Source: Saccopteryx bilineata (lineage: Eukaryota; Chordata; Mammalia; Chiroptera; Emballonuridae). From it: a stretch of 64,000 nt of DNA. A model generated the notes under the pieces. That model had not been told where the DNA came from and ran no database searches. It saw nothing but the letters and a program-made list of their open reading frames with translations. The translations under genes and the position numbers were made by a program. Location: NCBI RefSeq assembly GCF_036850765.1, contig NC_089493.1:295214349-295278348 (forward strand), in the 5' to 3' direction. Shown here piece after piece: positions 20,580 through 31,984 of this stretch (position 1 is the stretch's first letter; each line of letters starts with the position of its first letter).

Positions 20580-22065
20580 TACCTGCCCAGGCCCTGAGGC
20601 CCAGGCGGAATGCTCAGCCCAGGGTGACAAGCAGCTTCGGGGCAGGTGCAGTGTTTCCCTGTCTCCGGCCACTGGAGAAACCAGAGCTCTTTCTCAGCGC
20701 AGGGGCTCCGTGGCTGACCACACACACCAGGTCCCGGACCCTTACAGAGCTCTCCCATCACAGCCCTCCCTGCCCCCCTCCGGCCAGCTTGCCTGGACGG
20801 CTCTCAGCGGCGGAGTCAGAGGGTCTCCGTGTGTGCCGCCTGCTGAGCCCGGGGCTCGTGGACCTGCGGGCCTGCCTGGCACGTAGCAGGCTCCCTACAA
20901 ACACGGGGAGTGGGTGAGTGGACAGACGCCCGCCCGCCGTCCTGTGTGCCGCTCTCGTTTACTCTCCGAAGTTGAGAGGGTGTCTCTTCTGGTCGGAGGC
21001 CTTGCTCCCTGGGGCCCAGCCGTCCTCTGGGTGCCAATACCATGCCCCCTGAGCCTCTTCCAGACAAGCTTCGGCCTCCATTCTGGTATAAGCGGGGTCT
21101 GGTGTGTGGGGGGTATGCCCCCGGGTAACCTGTGCGGCCAGCACAGAGGGCGGCTGAGGCCCACTGCGCCCTCAGCTCCTGTCCTTGTCTGAGCGGCGGT
21201 GGCAGGGAAGGGCCATTTGCAGACCCCGAACGACCGAGGAAGCCCTCTCTGGCCCAGGCGTCACCTCCTGGGGACATTGGTGACTCCGTAGGCACCCGCC
21301 CCCCCCTCCCCTCCCCGATGGCAGTCTGAGCATCCTGCTTTTGTGACAGCAAGCTGATGGCACTGTCCAGACGCAGGCGTCGCTGCCTTGTACAGCGAGG
21401 GAGGACGAGGGCTGACGCCCCACTCTCCACACTTCCGAGGGGGCAGGGAGAGGGGAGACACCCGGGGAGCCTGCCAGCCCGACCGACCCGGAGACAGCGG
21501 CTGGGCGCCCCGCCCTCCCCAGCACCCCCAGCGTCCCCCTCCGAGAGGGGTTCAGGCGTGTCCTCAGAGATAATAGTGGTGTCATCCTGAGCGGCTCCTT
21601 GGTGGCTCTTATCTCAAAAATAATTGATAAAAACATTTTTTTCTTGCACAGCTGGGTGTCTGGTGAGGAAGCGGTTTAATTTTGCGTCCTGCGGAGAAAC
21701 AGTTGATGGAGAATTGCGGGCGAGCTGCAAGTCCAGAGGACACGTTGACCGAAGGACATCAGGATGTAAAGTTCTGAGGCTGTTGGGGCCAAACGGCCAG
21801 GTCACTGTGGGGGAGGGCAGTGCCGACCTGCTGGACGGAAGTCACCCCAGGGCGGAAGGAGACAGGACCAGAGTGAGGTCATCAAGAGGAAAAGAGAGCC
21901 ATGGACCGGCGGGCACAGGGAGCCCCTCACCTGGCCACCCCCGGGGCAGACTCGACCCTGAGTCTACGGGTCTGTGCGCCTCGCTGTGGCTTGAAGAGCC
22001 CCCTGCGGACCCTTCCCCGTCCCCAGCGTGTCCGGAAGAGCTTGGTCACGGGAGGCCGTGCTTCG
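20580..22065. other. Unassigned GC-rich sequence
   Basis: No recognisable exon or repeat. A short AT-rich island at 21,590-21,700 contains CTTATCTCAAAAATAATTGA, including a GATA-type site on the minus strand, in otherwise GC-rich DNA; function unknown. Confidence 0.4.
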
Positions 22066-22069
22066 GATG

Positions 22070-22255
22070 CCAGTCCTGGCTCTGTCCATCGTCGCCGTGA
22101 CCAGGAGGGTCACCTTACTTCTCCCAGCCTCAGTTTCCTTCTCTGTCAAGGGGGGACGATTTTAACACTTCTCTCTTAGAGTTGTTGTCAGGATTTAGTG
22201 AGCTATTATTGTATGAGATGTGCTCAGAACAATACCCGGCTCATAAATCGCTCTG
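22070..22255 (+). repeat. MIR SINE
   Basis: Long sense match: CCAGTCCTGGCTCTGTCC, CCTCAGTTTCCTTCTCTGTC, GAGTTGTTGTCAGGATTTAGTGAG, GCTCAGAACAATACCCGGC. These are the MIR core and 3' part in order. Confidence 0.8.
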
Positions 22256-22306
22256 CCATGTGACATGACGAGTGTCAGCTGTTTTTTAATGACTCACCCC
22301 CTAAAG

Positions 22307-22689
22307 CAGGGGTCCCCAAACTTTTTACACAAGTTTGTAAAAAGTTTGCAGGGGCCAGTTCACTGTCCCTCAGACCCTTGGAGGGCCAGACTCTAAAAAA
22401 AACTATGAACAAATCCCTATGCCCACTGCACATATCTTATTTTAAAGTAAAAAAACCAAAATGGGAACAAATACAATATTTAAAATAAATAACAAGTAAA
22501 TTTAAATCAACAAACTGACCAGTATTTCAATGGGAAATATGGGCCTGCTTTTGGCTAATGAGATGGTCAATGTGCTCCTCTCACTGACCACCAATGAAAG
22601 AGGTGCCCCTTCCAGAAGTGTGGCGGGGGCCGGATAAATGGCCTCAGGGGGCCGCATGCGGCCCGCGGGCCGTAGTTTGGGGACCCCTG
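22307..22689 (+). mobile_element. CAGGGGTCCCC hAT MITE, copy 1 (383 bp), perfect target duplication
   Basis: Ends CAGGGGTCCCCAAACT and AGTTTGGGGACCCCTG form exact terminal inverted repeats. Exact 8-bp duplications CCCTAAAG lie at 22299-22306 and 22690-22697. The inner part has GGCCAGTTCACTGTCCCTCA at the left and a GCATGCGGCCCGCGGGCC palindrome near the right end. No coding capacity. Confidence 0.96.
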
Positions 22690-22697
22690 CCCTAAAG

Positions 22698-24335
22698 GAC
22701 CGCAGCCCCCTAGGTAGAAATTGCCTGGTCTCTGGAGATAGCTCTGACAGGGGCAGGCTGAGGATACATGCAGGACTTCCCTGTCCCAGGAGGCTAGACA
22801 GCAGGGAGGTGTATTCTGAAGCCAGCATCCCCGGGGGTGGGGGTGGGGAGGGCACAGTGGGGGGGGGCAGTTGTGACACACAGTGGACTCCAGAGAGCAC
22901 AGCCAGGCTCCAGTTCCGGCTGTAAGACCGAGAGAGCTGCCCTGACCGTTCGGACCCCATGACGCTCCCTGGAAACTTCGGGAGAGACCCAAGGGAAGGA
23001 ACTGGGCTTCCAGCCCACCTGGCAGGTGGAGGTCCGTGGCGTGGCCCTGGACGGGGCGTTCCTGTGCACAGATGGCAGCGACCCACCTGCCTTCCCCCAC
23101 GGGCACACAGGGGCAATTAACCACCTTGCCCCCCTCTGTCCCCAGTGCCCGGCACCCAGAAAACACAGTGTCTACCCTTTGAATCCATGAGTGCATGCGT
23201 GCACAGATGAAGAAGTGCTATGTATCTCTCTAAACCCGTTGAGACCTAGGGTCTCATTTAATTTCATCATAACATGATAGCCTTATAAAGCGTGGAGGGC
23301 AAGTCCCCACGTAGGGCACCGGCTGGCAGGGGATTCTTTCCCGGCAAGACCCCGGGTCTCAGACCTCTGGTTGTTCATTCTGCTCTAGCGTGCTGCTTCT
23401 AAGACGCCTCTCATTGTGTTTGTTTTGCCAGGAGTTGAGGACGATACGGTTCTATCACCATCAACTGCCTAGACTTTTTGGGGAGTTTTTGGTTTTTTGG
23501 AAAACGTCACTTGACCTCCTTGCCAAGCGTCCTCCGGCTACGAAGGCAATTATCCCCTCCAGTGCCCTGGAACCTGGACGCGCGGCCCACCAGAGAGGGC
23601 ACGCTTCTCCCTGGCCTGCGGGCAGCTTTAATGAACACGCCGGGAACCCGCCGCTTTGGCTGGGGGGGGGGGGGCGCCGAGGGGCCAGCAGGGACGGGGG
23701 GGGGGGGGGGCGTGTCCCTTCATGCTGGCTCTTCCGGGAGACCTCATTCCCGAGCCAAGGGGACACTGGCCCGGCCACCTGGAGGGGAGACATTCTGGTG
23801 TCTTCTTCTAACGTCCTCTCTAAGCGAAGACTTGGCGGACGAGCTCAGGGAAGCGATGTCACTCCCTAGGTCCGCCTTCTCACTCCCGCACCTTGCCACC
23901 CATCCCGCGCTAGCGGGCAGCGCGCACCTTTTCAGAAGCAGCAAATCTTCTCAGAAGGGAGATAAGGCAACAGCAGTTTTTGACGACAACACATTTCTGC
24001 CGCTGGGGAAGAAGCTGGCAGTCAGACGGATGGGGTGAGAGTCAAGAAGATTGGAAACCTCTTGATTCGAGAGTGCTTTTTTTTTTCTTTTCTTTTTCCC
24101 CCCACCCACGATGTTTCCTGTATGGCTCTCAGAACCAGAGACAGAGTCCAGGGGTGACAGAGAACCCCTCTTTCTAAAGCCTCCTTGCATCAGGGACTCT
24201 CGGAAGCATCTGTTTACTGTTGAGGGTGCCACAAAAGTCCTATTATATAATTAGGGCTGGTTCTGTTCTCACTCAGTTACATGCTGACATACTTTATTGC
24301 GGGGGGGGGGGGCGAGGAGGAGTGAAGAGCCCTAT
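22698..24335. other. Unassigned sequence with G-runs
   Basis: No gene seen. G runs of 13 (23662-23674) and 15 (23696-23710) lie close together and may be hard to sequence. The remaining sequence is unique, and its open frames show no conserved features. Confidence 0.4.
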
Positions 24336-24339
24336 TGTG

Positions 24340-24475
24340 GTCCACTGTACGGATGAGGAAACCGGGGACCCTGAGAGGTCAGAGCCTCTGGCTCCAGGAC
24401 TCATGGCCGCCGGTACAGAGGCAGATTCAGACGTTGGCCGGGCAGCTCCCAAGTCCACGCGCTGACCTGGCTCTC
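24340..24475 (-). repeat. MIR SINE fragment, antisense
   Basis: Reverse MIR core: GTACGGATGAGGAAACCGGG, CCTGAGAGGTCAGAGCC. A second antisense MIR-like piece follows at about 24,560-24,670 (GAAGGAGACGGGGGAGCC, GGGCACGACTTGTTCCAGGG). Confidence 0.6.
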
Positions 24476-24503
24476 GGGGGCGGGGGCGGGGGCGGGGGCG
24501 GGC
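24476..24503 (+). other. G-quadruplex-forming (GGGGGC)n repeat
   Basis: Four runs of five G and one of three, each separated by a single C. Loops of one base between runs of five are the most stable class of predicted G-quadruplex. No promoter or gene is visible next to it. Confidence 0.8.
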
Positions 24504-24669
24504 GTGACAAGGCAGCGGACACCAGAGACGGAAGCTCAACGGTGGAGGGGCCTGGGGGTCACCCAGTCCAAGTCTTTTATGTTTAAAGAAGGAGACGGGG
24601 GAGCCTCCCAAGGGCACGACTTGTTCCAGGGCACAGGGTAAGTAAGGGGCAGTGCTGAGACTAGAGCGA

Positions 24670-25890
24670 AGATTTCGCTGTGCCCTACAGAGAAGACTTC
24701 AGTAATTTCCTGACAGACCCAGGCCCTGGCAGTTCAAAGGACAAGAGCTTCTTGACTGAGGAGGGGGACCCATGGAGGGCCAGGTCTATGCAGCCATGGT
24801 CCAAACATTCTCGAGAACCCGGTGTCCAGCACGAAGCGCCCTTGACGTCCACATGGGGGAACAGATGTTGCCCTTCTGCCTGCTGGCTTCCGGGTCCACA
24901 GAGAACGCCTCGGCTTGGTTTCCCTTCCGACACACAGGTCTTCACGTCCCCTCTGTCCCCTCCACCTTCCTCACTCCATCTGGGGGGAGTCTAGACTCAT
25001 CCGCCCCCCCCAACCCATTTTATATTCTTTTAGGATTTTTGTTTGGTTCGTTCTGGGTTCGATGGTACCCATATTTCTTAAGACTGACTCAAAGGAAAAA
25101 AAAAAAAAAGCAGTTTGTTAAAATAGCTACGTTGCTTTTAAACAATTTGTCCACCTACTCACTTTTTCTTTTCGGGAGGCAGAAACCGAATATAGATTTG
25201 TGGGAGAGAGAGATACAGAGGGAGCCGGAGGAAGGGACAGAGAGAGAGAAAGCAGGGGCGAGGGGCGAGGGCCAAGGGGCGAGAGGAAGTGGACGGGCAG
25301 GGCAGGCACTAGGCCAGGTGCTCAGCTGCGGACACTCCTCCCTCTCTGTTTCCATTCCAGCTGCGACCCACGGCCAGGCCTTGTTTCTGTCAGAAAGGAA
25401 CCCATGGCCAGCTCACTTCGGCCCTGAACTCACGGGTCCCTAAGCACGTAGTTTCGTTGACTAAAGAGAAAGCAGGCCCCTCTCTGGGATCCCTACCCGG
25501 GGCTCGGGGGGGGCCGACTGCACTCAGGGTGGGGATTCCTGATGACTCTGTTCCCCCGTTCCTGACACTGTCCGTGAGGACCAGAGGCAAGGACGGTGAA
25601 CGCTTGTTTCATCCCCTCCCTTCCGGGGACCATGCTTAGCAGCCGCCTTGCGCACCCCAAGTGCTCTGCCTGTGTCCAGGGGCCTAGCCCGTCGCCACCC
25701 CCCCGTCCCCCTGTGTCCTTTACTTCCGCAATGACCACCCCTTACTTACCTGAGTCTCTCTCTCTCTCTCTCTCTCCCTACTGCTCACCCTCAACCCCCA
25801 GTCTGCCCCCAGCTAAAGGGCTCCCTCCTTCACCGTCCCCTCCAGCCCCAGGCTGCCCCCGGCTCACCCGCCACTCACTCCAGGTAACAA
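24670..25890. other. Unassigned sequence with a (TC)n microsatellite
   Basis: Unique sequence without a recognisable exon. A GA-rich segment lies at 25,200-25,290 and a (TC)12 run at 25,754-25,777. Confidence 0.4.
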
Positions 25891-26150
25891 GGGTTAATTA
25901 ACGTTTCAGTCGGCTCTTACGGGGTGCTCAGGGCCCCACACGTGATGTCGACCAGTTCACGCAGTCCTGATCGTGGCCGCAGGAGGCTGGCGCTCTTACG
26001 GTCTCCGCTCTTTCTCCTCAGTGGGCGGGGAAGCCTGTGAAGCCCAGAGAGGCTCAGCAGCTTCTCTCGGCTCACACAGCCGGTCAGGGGTGGAAGCGGG
26101 CCTTGAACCCAGGGTCGGCCAGCTCCCTATGCCACGTTCCTAACCACTAA
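25890..26150 (-). repeat. MIR SINE, antisense
   Basis: Reverse MIR in order: CTCTTACGGGGTGCTCAGGG, GAAGCCCAGAGAGGCTCAGC, CTCACACAGCCGGTCAGGGG, CCTTGAACCCAGGGTCGGCC. The last two match the MIR head (CACACAGC-AGT, GAACCCAGG). Confidence 0.7.
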
Positions 26151-26479
26151 GCCTTAATAATAAATAGCTCAGCCCTACCACACCCAGCTTTCACCAACAC
26201 AACGTTTTCTAAGGAAGATCCTGACACGGCCTCTCCGCCAGGTCCCTGTCCCCATAAGTCCCTTTGTCGTCTGCTCCTGAGTACCGAGAGCGATGGCTTC
26301 GTGGTCCAGCCCTCCGCCTGTGCTGAGGGTACCACGTTTTATGGGAAATACCAGCCTGTTAGTCAGGGGGACATTCCTACCTGATCTTGGTGCCAAGGAC
26401 AGCGGTATACATATAGACATCCACTCTGGAATTTATATATATATTTATAAATTTATATATCTATTTATAAATTCTGAAA

Positions 26480-26700
26480 TGTACTTATTCGAGCTATTTC
26501 TTGAACACACTAAGTGGCCGGTGCTGTGATAGCCCTTTCACAGGCGTTATTTCATGCTACCCTCAAAATAACCCCGTGGCCGCAACTCTTATGCCCTTTA
26601 CGGTGAAGAAGCTCAGACGTGGTGAGACGGAGTCATCTGCACACGGACCAACGAGCCAGAGTACCTGTCTGTGAGCCCAGGTCGCCGACGGAGGGTCTTC
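26480..26700 (-). repeat. MIR SINE, antisense, nearly full length
   Basis: Motifs GTGGCCGGTGCTGTGATAGCC, TTATTTCATGCTACCCTCA, CGGTGAAGAAGCTCAGACG and GAGCCAGAGTACCTG follow the reverse MIR order from 3' end to head. Confidence 0.65.
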
Positions 26701-26813
26701 TCAGCCACAGGTGTGAGCACCTGGCTGGCCACCCAGTCAGCCGGGCTTCCCCTCGCCGGGGGCGGGGCAGGGGGTGGCGGCGAGGAAGCTTGTTCTCAGG
26801 CAGCCCTATGACC

Positions 26814-26843
26814 TCCCCACCCCACCCCACCCCACCCCACCCC
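26814..26843. repeat. (CCCCA)n microsatellite
   Basis: About six copies of a CCCCA pentamer. It lies between a MIR and unassigned sequence. Confidence 0.85.
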
Positions 26844-27239
26844 TTAGCAAGAAGGTCGTTTCCGACAAGATGCATGTTCGGACTCATGCTGGGCTCAGTT
26901 CTGTCCCACTTTTTCTTTCTTAGTCCAGTTAAAAAAAAATCGGGCCTTTGTGTCTTATTTTGCATACCAGGAAATCACGTGCGTCCACTCTGGAACCGGG
27001 TGAGCATGCGCGGACAAGTGTATTTATTGCGTATGCATTTTGAATGGTGGAAGGATTTCGGACGCACAGTAGGTCCTCATTAGATCGCTGGTGATATTTG
27101 TTCTGACCCCCCCCCCCCCCACCTGACGTGCTAGATTCTAAATCCCCTTCCCCTTCCCAACACGGGGCCTCCCAAGTTCTTAGCTACCACCCCGCACCCT
27201 TCTCGGCCAGCGAGGGGTCGCCGCCACCACGGACGGTTT

Positions 27240-27450
27240 CCCTGTTCTTGGTACTGTCCTAAGGCACGTGCAGGACTCCGCTAGCCCCCCGCCCCTGAGG
27301 TAGTTACGGTCCCCTTTTCCAGATGAGGACAACGAGGCACAGAGGAATCAGGTCACTTGAACAAGGTTCCGTGATAGGAAGTCGAATCAGGACTGCCAAC
27401 CCAAGGGGGTCCGGCGGCCCAGCCTGGTACCGGAACCACTGTGTCATGGC
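27240..27450 (-). repeat. MIR SINE, antisense
   Basis: Reverse MIR order: GTACTGTCCTAAGGCACGTG, CTTTTCCAGATGAGGACAACGAGGC, CAGGTCACTTGAACAAGG. These correspond to the MIR 3' end and core. Confidence 0.65.
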
Positions 27451-27800
27451 CCCCGCGGCTCCAGGGGCAACAGGCGGTCTCCCTGAAGCCCGAGAGGAGA
27501 GCCAGCTCGGCTGGTGGCAGAAGGGAGGCAGGGATCCGGGCGCAGTGGGGATGTGGGTGGCCTCCGCAGTGCTCATGGCTGGGGCTCACAGACTCATCCC
27601 AACCCTCTGAGCTGTGGGGCTCCCCCGCTTGTCAAACCAAACCGGCTCTACAGATTTCGGCTTCCATCCTGCCAGCTTGAAAGTCTCAGCATTTCAGCTG
27701 CTTCAGAATTATAAAAGCCTACAAATGTTAAGGTGCTTTTTTTAGAGTTAAAAAAAAAAAAAAAAAATGTGTCTTTCCCCCACCGCCCCATAGCAATCTG

Positions 27801-27832
<32 letters not shown>

Positions 27833-28229
27833 ACAGATTCTTGCCAAATGTGTATTTTTAAAGATTGAATTTGGCCCAAGACCAGAAGTGGAAAATTGGG
27901 GAGGAACAATACTGAGAAGGTTCTAAGGCACATCCGTACAGGAGAGAAGGGAGGCTCTCTCATCTCCGCAGAGCCCCGGGGTCTCCCGGGACGCACGCTG
28001 TTTATTTCAGCTTTCTTTCTGCCCGGAGGGACAGAGTGTTTCCTTCGGACACTGACACATCGGGTGGCCCGGAGGACATGCGGTGGCGGCTTGACCAGGG
28101 AAGATCACCCTTCCTGCATGGGATGCTCCCTGCTCTGCAACTGCCACCGGGAGCCCAGATGGCTCTTCGGCCGGTCGACAAAGTCACTGCATCAGGCGCC
28201 AGCTCCATCCTGGCTAATTAAGTGTCTGG

Positions 28230-28403
28230 TGAGTGAGTGAGTGAGTGTGTGAGTGAGTGAGTGTGTGTGTGTGTGAGTGAGTGTGTGTGTGTGTCTCACA
28301 GATGCTCCCCAGTGTGAATCAGCTCAATCATCGTTTCGCAGTGTGTCAGCTTCAGATTGCAAACATCCACCGACAAATAGGAGCCCTGCTTCCTCCCAAG
28401 CCG

Positions 28404-28444
<41 letters not shown>
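28230..28444. repeat. Two TG-rich microsatellites
   Basis: A compound (GAGT)n/(GT)n tract at 28,230-28,294 and a (GT)20 run at 28,405-28,444. They lie 110 bp apart. Homopolymer T and A runs occur shortly upstream at 27,750-27,770 and 27,807-27,832. Confidence 0.95.
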
Positions 28445-28451
<7 letters not shown>

Positions 28452-28784
28452 CTGCTCACAGGAGTAGGGAGCCACAGATGTTCCGTGGCGCCCCCTGGCG
28501 GTGCCAAGCACAGCCGGGCCGGGCTGGGCGGCCGCGGGACAGGATGCGGCCTCTGGCCACAAAAGGGTCGCCCACAGAGAGTCCGGCAGAGGAGGAAGGC
28601 ACGGAGATAGGAGGGACAGAATCTGGTTTCTTCCTCCGGAGCCCTGGCCTTCTTCTGGGCAGCTTAGCGACCTGGCATTCCACTGGGGAGTGGGCCGAGA
28701 AGCTGAATATTTAAATGCGAACAGCTGCTACCAAGGCCTCCCTCCCCCAAGGCAATCCCCCAGAGATGCCTCGGAGGGGCCAGA

Positions 28785-28965
28785 AAGATCTAGGTTCAAA
28801 CCGTAGGGCCAACCCTCCCTAACCGAATGCCCTTGATAAGTCACCCAACCCTTCGGGACCTTGGTTTTCTCATCTGTGACGGGATAATCATGGGACTTTC
28901 CTGTTGGGCTGCTGTGAGAATTAAGTGAGACAGTGTTTACTGGCAGCAAATGCTCAATAAACAGT
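28785..28965 (+). repeat. MIR SINE
   Basis: Sense MIR: TTGATAAGTCACCCAACCC, GGTTTTCTCATCTGTGACGGG, GCTGCTGTGAGAATTAAGTG, CAAATGCTCAATAAACAGTGG. A second sense MIR lies at about 29,040-29,180 (GCCAAGTCACC, CCCTCTCTGTCCGATGGGCG). Confidence 0.85.
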
Positions 28966-29564
28966 GGCTGTCAACCTCCTCCTCCTCCTCCTCCCTGTCA
29001 TCATCCTCCTCGTCATCGCCTCCATCATTTCTAGCCCTAGCCAAGTCACCCCGATCCTGCTACGTTCCATTTCCCTCTCTGTCCGATGGGCGTAACGATG
29101 CTTACTTCACGGAACTCAACAAATGTTTCTCAACTTCCAGCATAGCGGCCAACACATAGGCCGTCAGCAGATGTGAATTCATTTTCCTTCTCCCATTATT
29201 AAACCCCTACAACTTCCCTTTAAAATATAATTGAATTTAGTTATTGAGAATCAGCATTAGCCCAGTGTTACTACTATACACGTTCCCCCGGGACCCGTAA
29301 GCCAAGAGGCACAGACGTTGACCCGTCCCCAAGGAAGCGGTGTTCCTGTCGGCAGGAGAAGACCCCGGACAGGATGGTGGTGCCCCCTCCTCCCCTCACT
29401 GGGGAGACCAGGGGGCTTGGAGGGTCTCAGGAAATTTGCTCAAGGATCACAAGGTGGTTTCCAACCCAGGTCATTCTGACTCCAGAATCCAAACTTTTAA
29501 GCAGGACTATCGAGAAACTGGGGAAAGCGTAAAACCAAGTGTTCAACTTTCTCTTAGTGGCAGC

Positions 29565-29629
29565 AGAGAGAGAGAGAGAGAGAGAGAGGCAGAGGGGCGG
29601 AGAGAGAGAGAGAGAGAGAGAGGCAGAGG

Positions 29630-29662
<33 letters not shown>

Positions 29663-29675
29663 GCAGAGAGAGAGG
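29565..29675. repeat. (GA)n-rich tandem tract
   Basis: Blocks of AGAGAG separated by GGCAGAGGGGCGG, GGCAGAGGGATGG and GGCAGAGAGAG, giving a roughly 40-bp higher-order spacing. No other feature is attached. Confidence 0.9.
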
Positions 29676-30009
29676 AGGAAGCTGCCTGCTGAGTTGTGTG
29701 CAGGCTCAAGCAAACACATCAACCTACTGTGCGAGGGAGCCTGCAGGCTGACTCCCTCACCGACTTCCCAGTTCCCTCTGAAGAGGTGAGGGCCTACCTG
29801 GAGCTCAGGTGCACTCCAAGCACCTCCTAGAAGACTGTTCTCTCTTTCACTGCGAAAGGAAGGGCTTGGACCGTCCGGGGCGGACGTCAGAGTTCGGGTC
29901 ACTTAGAGCTCCGGCAGCGCAGTCTCAGCCAGGCATCTCTGGGAGAAACCCCGCGCACAGTGGGACTTCTTGGAAACCCAGTAGAGCTGAAGCAAATCCT
30001 ACCAAGACC

Positions 30010-30110
30010 ACCTACTAGCCGTGAGACCTCGGGCAAGCGACTTACACTTTCCAGGCCTCGGTTTTCATTTATGTAAAGCGAGGATGGCAGTGAATGGGAT
30101 CTGCCTCCCT
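30010..30110 (+). repeat. MIR SINE fragment
   Basis: Sense core: CTAGCCGTGAGACCTCGGG, CAAGCGACTTACACTTTCC, GGCCTCGGTTTTCATTTATG. Confidence 0.75.
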
Positions 30111-30390
30111 ACCTGGTGGAGAGACTTCACAGGAAGATGGGCACTGGCTCATCCCATGGGGCGTCCTCCACAGATGGCTCTGCTGTTGTTTAAGCTGTTT
30201 CAGAGCAGTGCCCCTGGGGGTCAGCTTGGAGGTGGCGACTGAGGATGCAGCTGACCATCCGGGGTGGGTTCTGTTTGTGCTCCCAGCCCACTCCAGAGCG
30301 TCTCCTTTCAGAGAAAAAGTCTTTGAATTTGTGTGTGGGTAGTGGGGTGGGGCGGGGTTTTGTTTTAATAGTTAAGACATGTGCCTAGGC

Positions 30391-30755
30391 TCTGGCCAGT
30401 TGGCTCAGTGGTAGAGCATTGGCCCAGCATCTGGAAGTCCCGGGTTCAATTCCCAGCCAGGGCACACAGGAGAAGCGCCCATCTGCTTCTCCACCCCTCC
30501 CCCTCTCCTTCCTCTCTGTCTCTCTCTTCTTCTCCTGCAGCCGAGGCTCCATTGGAGCAAAGTTGGCCCCGGGTGCTGAGGATGGCTCCATGGCCTCTGC
30601 CTCAGGTGCTAGAATGGCTCCCATTGTAATGGAGCAACGGCCCAGATGGACAGAGCATCGCCCCCTGGTGGGCATGCCGGGTGGATCCCAGTCCGGTGCA
30701 TGTGGGAGTCTGTCTGTCTGCCTCCCCCACTTCTCACTTTGAAAAAATACAAAAA
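30391..30755 (+). mobile_element. Rhin-1-type SINE, sense
   Basis: Head CTCTGGCCAGTTGGCTCAG with an intact A box (TGGCTCAGTGG), B box GGTTCAATTCC, linker CACACAGGAGAAGCGCCC, and the tail after CTTTGAAAAAATAC. It lies about 30 bp upstream of an L1 3' end in the same orientation, with an ACAAAACAACTAC spacer. No clear target duplication. Confidence 0.9.
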
Positions 30756-30784
30756 AACCCCAAACCCCAAAACAAAACAACTAC

Positions 30785-31505
30785 AATGAGATACCACCTC
30801 ACAGCTGTTAGACTGGCTGTTATCAACAAGACAGGTCATAACAAGTGTTGGAGAGGCTGTGGAGAAAAAGGAACCCTCACTCACTGCTGGTGGGAATGTG
30901 AACTGGTACAGCCATTATGGAAGACAGTATGGTGGATCCTCAAAAAATTAAAAACAGAATTACCACGTGACCCAGCAATCCTTTTACTGTATATCTACCA
31001 AAAACAAAAACAAAAACAACAAACCCTTGAAAACATTGGTATGCAAAGACACATGTACCCCCATGTTCATCGCAGCATTATTCACAGCAGCCAAGACATG
31101 GAAACAACCAAAGTGTCCCTCGATAGAGGACTGGATAAAGAAGAGGTGGTATGTATATACCATGGAATACCACTCAGCCACAAGAAATGATGATACAGTG
31201 TCATTTACAGCAACATGGATGGACCTTGAGAACATTATACCGAGTGAAATAAGTCAATCAGAAAAAGCTAAGAACTGGATGATTTCACAGATAGGTGGGA
31301 TATAAAACGGAGACTCCTGGACGTAGGTCAAAGTGAACTGGTTACTTGGGGGAGATGGAAGAGGGGAGGGGGGTAAAGAGGGACAAATATACGGTGACAG
31401 AAAATGATCTGACTTTGGGTGACGGGCACACAACACAATCAACAGTTCAAATGCTATAGAGATGTTCACCTGAAACCGATGTCCTCTTATTGATTAATGT
31501 CACCC
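30785..31505 (+). mobile_element. L1 3' end, sense (5' truncated)
   Basis: About 720 bp comprising the ORF2 end and 3' UTR. Landmarks: GAGATACCACCTCACA, GTTGGAGAGGCTGTGGAGAA, ATTCACAGCAGCCAAGACATGG, then a 3' UTR with GACTTTGGGTGACGGGCAC. The 3' UTR matches the antisense piece at 14.8-15.0 kb, so the two share a subfamily. Confidence 0.92.
30967..31305 (+). pseudogene. L1 ORF2 C-terminal fragment
   Basis: The open stretch has [29 protein letters not shown] and MDLENIIPSEISQSEKA, ending at the natural ORF2 stop. Upstream, the frame breaks near 30,960. Only the C-terminal segment is left; no endonuclease or reverse transcriptase domain. Confidence 0.85.
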
Positions 31506-31610
31506 AAGAAAGGGTGGAGTCAGACCTGCATCTATCGGCCGGGAAATGTGTCTGTGTGGACTCAGGCAGAGAGCAACCGCAGACTACTCCGGCCAGGGTG
31601 ACTGAGTTTT

Positions 31611-31965
31611 TTTTTGTTTTTGTTTTTTTTCATTTTTCTGAAGCTGGAAACAGGGAGAGACAGTCAGACAGACTCCTGCCTGCGCCCGACCAGGATCCAC
31701 CCAGCACGCCCACCAGGGGCGATGCTCTGCCCACCAGGGGGCGATGCTCTGCCCCTCCGGGGCGTCACTCTGCTGCGACCAGAGCCACTTTAGCGCCTGG
31801 GGCAGAGGCCAAGGAGCCATCCCCAGCGCCCAGGCCATCTTTGCTCCAATGGAGCCTTGGTTGCGGGAGGGGAAGAGAGAGACAGAGAGGAAGGAGAGGG
31901 GGAGGGGTGGAGAAGCAGATGGGCGCTTCTCCTGTGTGCCCTGGCCGGGAATTGAACCTGGGTCT
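31611..31965 (-). mobile_element. Rhin-1-type SINE, antisense, 5' truncated
   Basis: Antisense copy whose right end stops at GAATTGAACCTGGGTCT, so the A box and the first ~35 bp of the tRNA-like head are missing. Flanked by AGGGTGACTGAGTTTT at 31595-31610 and AGGGTGACTTAGTTTT at 31966-31981 (one mismatch), so the truncation occurred during insertion rather than by later deletion. Confidence 0.9.
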
Positions 31966-31984
31966 AGGGTGACTTAGTTTTAAA

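Noticed and set aside
23390..24038. Frames of 159-186 codons as candidate exons
   Set aside because: Include G homopolymers of 13-15 bases that would make the frame unstable, and show no conserved motif.
26406..26475. TATA-box-like run (TATATATATATTTATAAATTTATA)
   Set aside because: A simple AT-rich stretch with no transcript evidence or downstream gene; not called as a promoter.
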